36,986 bases of DNA. Source: an uncultured Lachnospiraceae bacterium. GTDB lineage: Bacteria; Bacillota; Clostridia; Lachnospirales; Lachnospiraceae. Of the stretch, positions 31,212 through 36,986 are shown piece after piece (position 1 is the stretch's first letter; each line of letters starts with the position of its first letter). Below the pieces are notes generated by a model, which worked only from the letters and a program-made list of their open reading frames with translations, ran no database searches and was not told the origin of the DNA. The position numbers and the translations under genes are program-made. Location of the stretch: contig CATLBW010000014.1 in the NCBI GenBank assembly GCA_949879775.1, positions 1-36,986 of the forward strand. Direction: 5' to 3'.

Positions 31212-33074
31212 ATGGAGAGAGACAAAGAGAAATATTTGCAGCTTTTGGCAAAGGAGTATCCCACCAGGCAAGCGGCGTGCCGGGAGGTCATCAACCTTAA
31301 CGCTATATTGAACCTGCCGAAAGGCACGGAACATTTCATGAGTGACCTCCACGGGGAATATGAGGCATTCTGCCATATTATCAATAATTGTTCCGGCGTC
31401 ATCAAAGAGAAAGTAGGGCAGATTTTTGCGGACAGGATGAGCACGCGGGAAAAGAACGAGCTTTGCACTTTAATTTATTATCCGGCTGAGAAGCTGAACG
31501 CCTTAAAGGAGCAGGGGGTCCTTGTGGAGGACTGGTACAGGGTGACTTTGCAGCATTTGATTACGGTGGCAAAATATGTTTCTTCCAAATACACACGATC
31601 TAAAGTGCGCAAGGCCATGCCGGAAGAATTTGCGTATATCATTGATGAATTGCTGCATATGCAGGTGGACGAGGACAATAACCAGATTGCTTACCACCGG
31701 CAGATTATTGATACGATTATCCATATTGAGGCTGCAGACGATTTTATTATTGCGTTGGCACAGTTGATTAAGCGCCTGGCGGTGGATCATCTGCACATTG
31801 TGGGGGATATTTACGACAGAGGGGCGCATCCGGAAAAAATTATGGATTTGCTCATGCAGTACCATTCCCTGGATATCCAGTGGGGGAACCATGACGTGTT
31901 GTGGATGGGCGCGGCTGCAGGCATCCCGGCGTGTGTGGCGACGGTAGTTAGGAATAATATACGTTACCACAATATCCAGGTATTGGAAAGCGGTTATGGG
32001 ATTAGCCTGAGGACGCTTGTGGTGTTTGCGGGGAAGCAATACCAAGATGAGGACGTGATGGATGCGGCGCAGCAGGCGATATCTGTCATTTTATTTAAAT
32101 TGGAGGGGCAGTTAATTGGGCGTCATCCGGAGTATGAGATGGATGACAGGCGTATGTTGGAAAAAATAGATTATGATAAGGGGACGGTGCTGCTTGAGGG
32201 CAGGGAATACACGCTGAACCGTAAGGATTTCCCCACAGTGGACAGGAAGAATCCCTACTGTCTGACCGAAGAGGAAGAGGAGGTGCTGGCTGATTTGCGC
32301 CAATCCTTTTTAAATAGCGGGCGGCTGCACCAGCATGTGCGTTTTCTCTGCGAGAAAGGCGGCATGTACCGCCGCTTCAATGGCAATCTTTTGTACCATG
32401 GCTGCATCCCGCTGGATGCAGAGGGGAATTTTGAGGGAATCCGCTTGGGTGAGAAGGTGTATAAGGGCAAGGAATACCTGGATTATGCAGATGAGGCAGT
32501 GCGCAAAGCCTGTTTGTTCAATGCAAGCCAGGCAGAAGAGGATTTTATTTTTTATCTGTGGGCAGGACAAAATTCCCCGCTTTCCGGCAGGAAGATTAAG
32601 ACCTTTGAGCGGATGTACCTGGAGGATAAAGAAATAACGGTGGAGAAGAGGAACCCATATTATGACTATTATGGTAAGGAATATATCTGTAATATGATTT
32701 TGCGGGAATTTGGCCTGTTTTCGGATATGTCCCATATTATCAACGGGCATACACCGGTAAAGGTCAGCAAGGGCGAGACGCCTGTGCGTGCCAATGGCAG
32801 GCTGATTATCATAGACGGCGGTTTCTGTAAGGCTTACCACAAGGAGACGGGGATTGCAGGGTATACCTTAATCTATAATTCGCATGGCATGCGCCTGAAA
32901 GCGCACGAGCCGTTTGAAAGCATTAAGAAGGCTTTAGAGGAGAATATGGATATTGAATCGAGCACAGATATTTTTGAGACGGAAGAGAAGAGAATCCGTG
33001 TGCGCGACACGGATATCGGCAAATCTATCCAGGAGCAAATCGCGGATTTGAAGTTGATGCTGCTTAATAGTTAG
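31212..33074 (+). CDS. fbp: Class III fructose-1,6-bisphosphatase
   Basis: 620 residues, the Firmicute-type FBPase built on a calcineurin-like metallophosphatase core. Metal-binding motifs are SDLHGE (Asp45, His47), VGDIYDRGAHPE and WGNHDVLWMGAA, with a later HIINGHTPVKVSKGE and IIDGGFCKAYH. It converts fructose-1,6-bisphosphate to fructose-6-phosphate in gluconeogenesis. The start at 31212 is chosen because GGAGG lies 5 bases upstream; an in-frame ATG 36 bases earlier lacks such a site. It directly follows an operon predicted to produce fructose-1,6-bisphosphate from a polyol, and could supply fructose-6-phosphate during growth on that polyol. Co-transcription is uncertain. Confidence 0.94.
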   Translation: MERDKEKYLQLLAKEYPTRQAACREVINLNAILNLPKGTEHFMSDLHGEYEAFCHIINNCSGVIKEKVGQIFADRMSTREKNELCTLIYYPAEKLNALKEQGVLVEDWYRVTLQHLITVAKYVSSKYTRSKVRKAMPEEFAYIIDELLHMQVDEDNNQIAYHRQIIDTIIHIEAADDFIIALAQLIKRLAVDHLHIVGDIYDRGAHPEKIMDLLMQYHSLDIQWGNHDVLWMGAAAGIPACVATVVRNNIRYHNIQVLESGYGISLRTLVVFAGKQYQDEDVMDAAQQAISVILFKLEGQLIGRHPEYEMDDRRMLEKIDYDKGTVLLEGREYTLNRKDFPTVDRKNPYCLTEEEEEVLADLRQSFLNSGRLHQHVRFLCEKGGMYRRFNGNLLYHGCIPLDAEGNFEGIRLGEKVYKGKEYLDYADEAVRKACLFNASQAEEDFIFYLWAGQNSPLSGRKIKTFERMYLEDKEITVEKRNPYYDYYGKEYICNMILREFGLFSDMSHIINGHTPVKVSKGETPVRANGRLIIIDGGFCKAYHKETGIAGYTLIYNSHGMRLKAHEPFESIKKALEENMDIESSTDIFETEEKRIRVRDTDIGKSIQEQIADLKLMLLNS

Positions 33075-33081
33075 CGATATG

Positions 33082-33109
33082 CAGGCAGATGTGTTTTGGC
33101 ATCTGCCTG
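33082..33109 (+). terminator. Hairpin terminator after fbp
   Basis: CAGGCAGATG-N8-CATCTGCCTG, a perfect 10-bp stem 7 bases after the stop; only a short T-rich stretch (GTTTATT) follows. Confidence 0.55.
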
Positions 33110-33178
33110 AACTGCGTTTATTACCGCAAACAATTGGCCAAGCAGCCGCTCTAGCGCAGATATTTGACTTGATATAAT

Positions 33179-33207
33179 TTGACAGGAGGGAAAAGAGCCA
33201 TTATAAT
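33179..33207 (+). promoter_or_regulatory. Sigma-A promoter upstream of the ECF sigma operon
   Basis: Consensus TTGACA (33179-33184), exact 17-base spacer, consensus TATAAT (33202-33207). The leader of about 160 bases contains a hairpin (AATGCAA / TTTTGCATT, about 33234-33272) and a tiny ORF. No obvious ECF-type (AAC / CGT) autoregulatory promoter was recognised. Confidence 0.75.
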
Positions 33208-33296
33208 CAAAAATATAAAATTTTTTATTTAAAATGCAAGAAAAAGAAGGCCTTTTGCATTATCTTAGTATCAGGTAGTGCAAGGAGGTGTTTTTT

Positions 33297-33311
33297 ATGA
33301 GAGATGGATAG
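33297..33311 (+). other. Four-codon leader ORF with a perfect ribosome site, upstream of the sigma gene
   Basis: AAGGAGGTG (33282-33290) is followed 6 bases later by ATG AGA GAT GGA TAG. This is the best Shine-Dalgarno of the region, yet it serves a 4-residue ORF 65 bases before the sigma start. An overlapping ATG at 33304 opens a 19-codon frame. It could be an upstream translation-control element or the relic of an older start. Confidence 0.35.
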
Positions 33312-33376
33312 AAAATGTTACCGCAGATTTTGTGCTCATTCTCCTGTGAGAGATGAGAGCTGAAAGAGGTATCCCA

Positions 33377-33925
33377 ATGCAGGACGAGACTCCCAAACGA
33401 AAAGTTCAGATTGACGCCGGCATATTCAGGCGCATTCAGCAAGGAGAGCAGAGGGCTTTCCGTGAATTGTATGATCTTACATATAAACCGCTGTATGCAT
33501 TTCTTCTTTCCTATACTTTGAACCGGGAAGATGCGCAGGACTTGTTGCAGGATACATATGTCCAGGTTTATAAGAACTGCCATCAGTACCGCGAGCAGGG
33601 AAATCCCATGGCGTGGATGATGAAGATAGCCAGGAACCTTTTCTTGATGAAACGCCGTCAGGATAAAGGGCCTGAGGAGCATTATGAGGACATGGAGAAC
33701 CGTATTGGCTTTGAGGATATGGAACATGTGGAGAACCGGGTTGTCCTTGAGAAGATGTTTGAACGGCTCTCTGCCGCGGACAGGAACCTGATTATCATGC
33801 ATGATATAGGCGGGCTGAAGCACAGGGAGATTGCAAAACTGCTAGATATGCCTTTGGGGACGGTAATGGCGCGTTACCACAGAGGGATTCGGAAATTGCA
33901 GAAAGAATTTGGTGAGAAGCTATGA
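33377..33925 (+). CDS. ECF-type RNA polymerase sigma factor
   Basis: 182 residues, normal for ECF sigma factors. Region 2 is FRELYDLTYKPLYAFLLSYTLNREDAQDLLQDTYVQVYKN with AWMMKIARNLFLMKRR. Region 4 is LSAADRNLIIMHDIGGLKHREIAKLLDMPLGTVMARYHRGIRKL, with the helix-turn-helix. It should direct polymerase to a small stress or surface regulon. Start ATG 33377 is chosen because AGAGGT lies 6 bases upstream; ATG 33353 lacks a ribosome site. It overlaps the anti-sigma gene by 4 bases (ATGA). It is too short to be SigI (about 240 residues), though its partner is RsgI-like. Confidence 0.9.
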   Translation: MQDETPKRKVQIDAGIFRRIQQGEQRAFRELYDLTYKPLYAFLLSYTLNREDAQDLLQDTYVQVYKNCHQYREQGNPMAWMMKIARNLFLMKRRQDKGPEEHYEDMENRIGFEDMEHVENRVVLEKMFERLSAADRNLIIMHDIGGLKHREIAKLLDMPLGTVMARYHRGIRKLQKEFGEKL

Positions 33926-35334
33926 AAAAGAGTGAATTAAAAAAGAGAATAGAGGATGGGTTTTCGGAACTGTCACCAGATTTATTTGAAGCAGTGTATG
34001 AGGAGTGTCAGAAACAGGACGTTGTACGGACGCAGGCAGAAGCTAAGGAGACTTCCGGGAACGGCAAATTTAACATAGGAAGGTTTCCCAGATATGCGCT
34101 GTCTATGTGTGCAAGCCTGGCGATTATCTGTCTCTGCATCTTTGGAGTGCTGGGACATAAGGAGAAGACCGTCTACATGGTGCTTGACATTAACCCCAGC
34201 ATCCAGGTTGAGGTAAATGAGGCGCATCAGGTAATGCGGTTAAAGGGATTAAATCAGGATGGAAAAGATGTAGTAAAAGAGTTGAAGTGGAAAAAGAAAG
34301 GGACAGTGCAGGAGCTGTTGGATGTGCTTATCCAGGACGTGGTGGAGAAGTCTTATCTCCGCGAAAATGGAGGGATACTGGTAACGCTTGCTGCGCGTGA
34401 CAAATGTATCTGTGAGAACCTTGAACGTACGCTCGGAGAAGGGATTGACCGGAAGCTGACAGAGCTAAAGGTCTCCGGCGTAACGACAGCCTTTCAGGAA
34501 GCGCCAGGCAGTTCGGAGCGAGAAGGGCGCAAGCTGCTAGAGGCGGAACTGACAAAGAGCTGTGGCTTAGACGAGGAACAGGTACAGCAAATGTCGGTAA
34601 TGGAATTAATACGGTATTGCCATGATTATACTTCCGTGGAGCTGAAATTAACGGAAGCGTCTAAGAAAGAATGGGCTGATGGGATGAAAAGTGAGGAAAA
34701 GCCCAAGACCGCCGATACGTCTTTGCAGGAGGGCGTGCAAGAAACGCCAGGGGATTCCAATGCGCAAGAGACGGAAAGGAAACCAGACGATCAGAAGGCA
34801 AATCCGCAAGGGACGAAAGAAGATTCGTCCGAGGAGAAGCCCAAGGACGGTGAGGAGGCTTCTTTCGGTGATAATGAGGATATAGAAGGGAATGCAAAAG
34901 ATAAAAAACCAGATAAGCAGACAGATCCGGCTGGCTTGGAGGAACCAACACAGAATGGGGAATCCATACCTACCGGTTCAGGGACTCCCATACAGAACGG
35001 AAGCGGAGAGTCTATAGAGCAGGGAAATGTGACAGATCAGCCGAACAGCGGCGATAAGCCGCAGTCGGGAAGCGTTTTGGAGAAGCCTGAGGGAGGTACA
35101 GTGGTAACGCCCGGTAATTCTTCTGGCGGGCCGGACAGCGGCGATTTGCCGGAAACGGGAGATGTACCACAACAACCGGGCAGCTCAGGCGAGCCGGAAC
35201 CGGGGGATAAGCCAGGCGAGTTAGAGGGCAGTGACATGCCGCAGCCAGGGCTGGTTCCGGGCAAAACGGAGGACGGTGAACTGCCGGAAATGGGAACGAA
35301 GCCCAACAAACCGGAAAAAAGTGAACCGTCATAG
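33922..35334 (+). CDS. RsgI-like transmembrane anti-sigma factor with a long Pro/Gly/Glu-rich extracellular tail
   Basis: 470 residues. The cytoplasmic part (1-55) should bind the sigma factor. One TM helix follows (about 58-76, ALSMCASLAIICLCIFGVLG). The RsgI-type extracytoplasmic domain (about 80-260) begins YMVLDINPSIQVEVNEAHQVM and has GLNQDGKDVV. RsgI proteins self-cleave at this Asn-Pro bond (here Asn91-Pro92), priming them for shear- or ligand-driven release and intramembrane proteolysis. Residues about 265-470 are low-complexity, acidic and Pro/Gly/Ser-rich, with degenerate SGD-P-x-x-G units (NSGDKPQSG, DSGDLPETG, GEPEPGDKPG). In cellulolytic clostridia RsgI ends in carbohydrate-binding modules; here a disordered, wall-spanning tail replaces them. 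No recognised ligand-binding module is present. The signal sensed is unknown. Confidence 0.85.
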   Translation: MKKSELKKRIEDGFSELSPDLFEAVYEECQKQDVVRTQAEAKETSGNGKFNIGRFPRYALSMCASLAIICLCIFGVLGHKEKTVYMVLDINPSIQVEVNEAHQVMRLKGLNQDGKDVVKELKWKKKGTVQELLDVLIQDVVEKSYLRENGGILVTLAARDKCICENLERTLGEGIDRKLTELKVSGVTTAFQEAPGSSEREGRKLLEAELTKSCGLDEEQVQQMSVMELIRYCHDYTSVELKLTEASKKEWADGMKSEEKPKTADTSLQEGVQETPGDSNAQETERKPDDQKANPQGTKEDSSEEKPKDGEEASFGDNEDIEGNAKDKKPDKQTDPAGLEEPTQNGESIPTGSGTPIQNGSGESIEQGNVTDQPNSGDKPQSGSVLEKPEGGTVVTPGNSSGGPDSGDLPETGDVPQQPGSSGEPEPGDKPGELEGSDMPQPGLVPGKTEDGELPEMGTKPNKPEKSEPS

Positions 35335-35437
35335 GCAGGAGGCCATAAAGGGCTGGCAGCCTTAGGCACAAGAAAACATTTTTATATTGGAAGCCTCGCA
35401 GGTTTATATGTGAGGCAGAACTCCCTTTTTAAATAGG

Positions 35438-35470
35438 ACTCCCAGGCAGGCGCCTGGGAGTTTCTTTCCT
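35438..35470 (+). terminator. Intrinsic terminator of the sigma/anti-sigma operon
   Basis: ACTCCCAGGC-AGGC-GCCTGGGAGT, a perfect 10-bp stem with a tetraloop, followed by TTCTTTCCT. Confidence 0.9.
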
Positions 35471-35527
35471 ATAAGAGAAAAATAAAATGCGCAAGCCAAT
35501 CCCCCATGAATGAGGGCAAGGGGGTTG

Positions 35528-35550
35528 AAGTGGGCTTGCCCACTTTTTCC
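35528..35550 (+). terminator. Second intrinsic terminator just before the degV promoter
   Basis: AAGTGGG-CTTG-CCCACTT followed by TTTCC. It ends where the next -35 box begins, so it insulates degV from upstream reading. A competing helix GCAAGCC (35491-35497) / GGCTTGC (35533-35539) is possible but lies upstream of the promoter. Confidence 0.75.
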
Positions 35551-35579
35551 TTGAAAATATCAGGCAGAACGGGTATAGT
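35551..35579 (+). promoter_or_regulatory. Promoter of the DegV-family gene
   Basis: TTGAAA (35551-35556), 17-base spacer, TATAGT (35574-35579); leader about 34 bases. Confidence 0.7.
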
Positions 35580-35619
35580 GTAATTAGCGCTAAATATGGA
35601 ATAGAAAAGAGAGGGAAAT

Positions 35620-36468
35620 ATGGTAAAGATTTTATCGGACAGTACCTGCGATTTATCAAAAGAGCTGACAGAGAGATACGACATTGAAATCCTCCCTCTG
35701 CATGTATTGATGGGAGAAGGAGATTACAGCGACGGGGTAGTGGTTACGCCGGACGAGATTTTCCATTGGGCTGATGCGCATAAGAGCACGCCCAAGACGG
35801 CGGCTCCGTCCTTAGAGGATGCAGTGGCAGCGATTGGGCGGCTGCTTGAAGGTGGGAATGAGGTGATATGTTTTTCGATTTCGGAGACGATGTCTTCCTC
35901 CTTGAATATTATGCGCCTTGCTATCGAGGAGTTGGAGGCTTCTGACCGTGCGTTTGCTTTTGATTCAAAGAACTTATCTACTGGGATAGGGCTGCTTGTC
36001 ATCGAAGCGGCCTGTATGGCAAGGGACGGCTTGGGTGCGGCTAAGATTCTTGAGAAGCTTAATGAGCTTCGCCCGTTGGTGCGCAGCAGTTTTGTGGTAG
36101 ACACGCTTACTTATCTGCACCGCGGCGGCAGGTGCAGCGGGGTGGCTGCGCTGGCAGGCGGGATGTTAAAGCTTCATCCCAAGATTGTGGTAATCGATGG
36201 CAAGATGGAAGTGGCGAGGAAGTATCGCGGTGGCATAGCCAAAGTGGTGAAGGCATATGTGCAGGATATGGAAGAAGAGTTGAAAGCGGCACGCCCAGCG
36301 CGTGTGTTCATAACGCATTCTGTCAATGACGCTGCGCTTGTGCAGGAAGTTGCGGGTTATCTGAAAGGGCTGTCGGTATTTGATGAGATATTAGAGACCC
36401 GGGCAGGGGGAGTTGTTTCAAGCCATTGCGGACCGGGGACGCTGGGGGTATTATTTATCGATTCATGA
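35620..36468 (+). CDS. DegV-family fatty-acid-binding protein (FakB-like)
   Basis: 282 residues, full family length. N-terminal VKILSDSTCDLSKEL (the DST-DL signature), the fatty-acid carboxylate region STPKTAAPSLED (family TSQPS), FSISETMSSSLN, the mid-protein DTLTYLHRGGRCSG and the C-terminal VVSSHCGPGTLGVLF. FakB proteins carry fatty acids to FakA kinase for acyl-phosphate formation in phospholipid synthesis. FakA is not in the window, and Clostridia usually have several DegV paralogues, so its lipid specificity is unknown. GAGAGGG lies about 5 bases before the ATG. It has its own promoter and terminator boundary. Confidence 0.93.
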   Translation: MVKILSDSTCDLSKELTERYDIEILPLHVLMGEGDYSDGVVVTPDEIFHWADAHKSTPKTAAPSLEDAVAAIGRLLEGGNEVICFSISETMSSSLNIMRLAIEELEASDRAFAFDSKNLSTGIGLLVIEAACMARDGLGAAKILEKLNELRPLVRSSFVVDTLTYLHRGGRCSGVAALAGGMLKLHPKIVVIDGKMEVARKYRGGIAKVVKAYVQDMEEELKAARPARVFITHSVNDAALVQEVAGYLKGLSVFDEILETRAGGVVSSHCGPGTLGVLFIDS

Positions 36469-36478
36469 CGCACAATAT

Positions 36479-36507
36479 TTGAAAACTTCAATATATTATT
36501 CTATAGG
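36479..36507 (+). promoter_or_regulatory. Candidate promoter of the ferritin-like gene
   Basis: TTGAAA (36479-36484), 17-base spacer, TATAGG (36502-36507). Confidence 0.5.
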
Positions 36508-36530
36508 ATGATAGATAGGAGTTTTTAGAT

Positions 36531-36986
36531 ATGGAAAATAAGGGAAGCGTTCTGAGGAATGAATGCAGTTTTATGGGGACGAAACCGATTATGATGGATT
36601 TGCCATATCCGCCGACGCAGGTTAGGGAGAAGAACCAGGCATATGCCAACCTGCTCAGCATAGACTATTGCGGGGCAGTCTCAGAGTTATCTGCAATCAC
36701 CCAGTACATTAACAATGAAAACCGCCTGTCCTGTGAGGACTGCCCTGTGGCGAAAACCCTTTTGGGCATTGGCATGGCGGAGATGATGCATTTACAGAAG
36801 CTGGGGGAGTTGATTGTCCTGTTGGGCGGGAATATTAATTTTGTAGCAAAATACCGCAGCGGGGCGAAAATGTGGACGCCGGAATGCCTTCAAATCCCGG
36901 AAAACCTCAAAAATATGCTGCTGGCAGATATAGAGGCGGAGAAAGCGGCAATCGCCCAATATGAGGCGCATATCAAGATGATAAAA
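36531..36986 (+). CDS. Ferritin-like diiron protein (rubrerythrin/bacterioferritin-like), 3' end outside window
   Basis: 152 codons are visible with no stop before the right edge. After a 35-residue lead (MMDLPYPPTQVREKN) the sequence shows the first helix pair of a ferritin-like four-helix bundle: Glu52 in GAVSELSAITQYI and the ExxH motif Glu84-His87 in GMAEMMHLQKLGELIVLLGG. A further helix follows with MLLADIEAEKAAIAQYEAHIK, likely carrying the next Glu ligand. The last ligand helix is expected beyond the window. Such proteins in Lachnospiraceae are annotated as ferritin-family; possible roles are iron storage, peroxide reduction or a spore-coat-associated catalase-like function. Cys12, Cys47, Cys68 and Cys71 are noted, the last two as CEDC. 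TAGGAG lies 11 bases before the ATG. Confidence 0.75.
   Translation, partial: MENKGSVLRNECSFMGTKPIMMDLPYPPTQVREKNQAYANLLSIDYCGAVSELSAITQYINNENRLSCEDCPVAKTLLGIGMAEMMHLQKLGELIVLLGGNINFVAKYRSGAKMWTPECLQIPENLKNMLLADIEAEKAAIAQYEAHIKMIK

Noticed and set aside
35491-35545. Attenuator-like alternative helices before degV
   Set aside because: The competing helices lie upstream of the degV promoter at 35551, so they cannot control its transcript; they are better read as the end of upstream transcripts.
1-36986. CRISPR arrays, tRNA, rRNA, insertion sequences, prophage genes
   Set aside because: None was recognised on reading; the repeated blocks seen are protein-domain repeats, promoter modules and the short ptsI repeat.

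Overview
The window looks like a chromosome segment of an anaerobic gut Firmicute of the Lachnospiraceae/Clostridia type. The reasons are Gram-positive Shine-Dalgarno sites (AAGGAGG), a class III fructose-1,6-bisphosphatase, a YesM/YesN-type two-component system, an ECF sigma factor paired with an RsgI-like anti-sigma factor, and large secreted GH43 enzymes ending in lysine-rich BIG2 Ig-like domains. No rRNA, tRNA, CRISPR array, insertion sequence or phage gene was seen. The species is not identified.

Layout. (1) 1-1361: the 3' part of an unusual gene in which the CheA phosphotransfer (Hpt) and CheY-binding domains run in frame, through a Lys/Glu/Ala tract, into a zinc-ligand-less LytM domain. 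(2) 1784-6159: a GIY-YIG protein, a solute-binding lipoprotein, a YesM-like histidine kinase and a YesN-like AraC-type response regulator, tightly packed and with no transporter permease. (3) 6337-19481: a surface glycan-degradation cluster with two giant secreted proteins, each carrying two GH43 catalytic domains with LamG and BIG2 modules. Between them lie a non-catalytic secreted Ig/Fn3 protein and a small locus resembling an Fst-type type I toxin-antitoxin system: a 32-residue membrane peptide on the minus strand facing a short terminated RNA on the plus strand. (4) 19606-22149: hemolysin III family protein (minus strand) and a DEAD-box RNA helicase with a DbpA-type RNA-binding domain.

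(5) 22167-31078: a complete hexitol-type PTS locus. It has EIICB (MtlA-like), an extra free-standing EIIB domain, a PRD activator (MtlR-like), EIIA (MtlF-like), a 1-phosphofructokinase-family kinase, a Zn dehydrogenase resembling L-sorbose-1-phosphate reductase, HPr and Enzyme I. The promoters before EIICB and EIIA share a 25-bp palindrome at exactly the same distance from equivalent -35/-10 boxes, which predicts the operator of the regulator encoded between them. No mannitol-1-phosphate 5-dehydrogenase (MtlD) is present. The enzyme set suggests a route hexitol-1-P to fructose-1-P to fructose-1,6-bisphosphate, which would bypass fructose-6-P. (6) 31212-33074: class III FBPase. (7) 33377-35334: ECF sigma factor and a membrane anti-sigma factor with an RsgI-type Asn-Pro-Ser self-cleavage site. 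(8) 35620-end: a DegV-family fatty-acid-binding protein and the start of a ferritin-like diiron protein cut by the window edge.

How the parts fit together: regions 2 and 3 would sense an extracellular plant or host glycan, probably arabinose-containing, and degrade it at the cell surface. Region 5 takes up a polyol and feeds it into glycolysis at the bisphosphate level. FBPase next to it controls the reverse flux.
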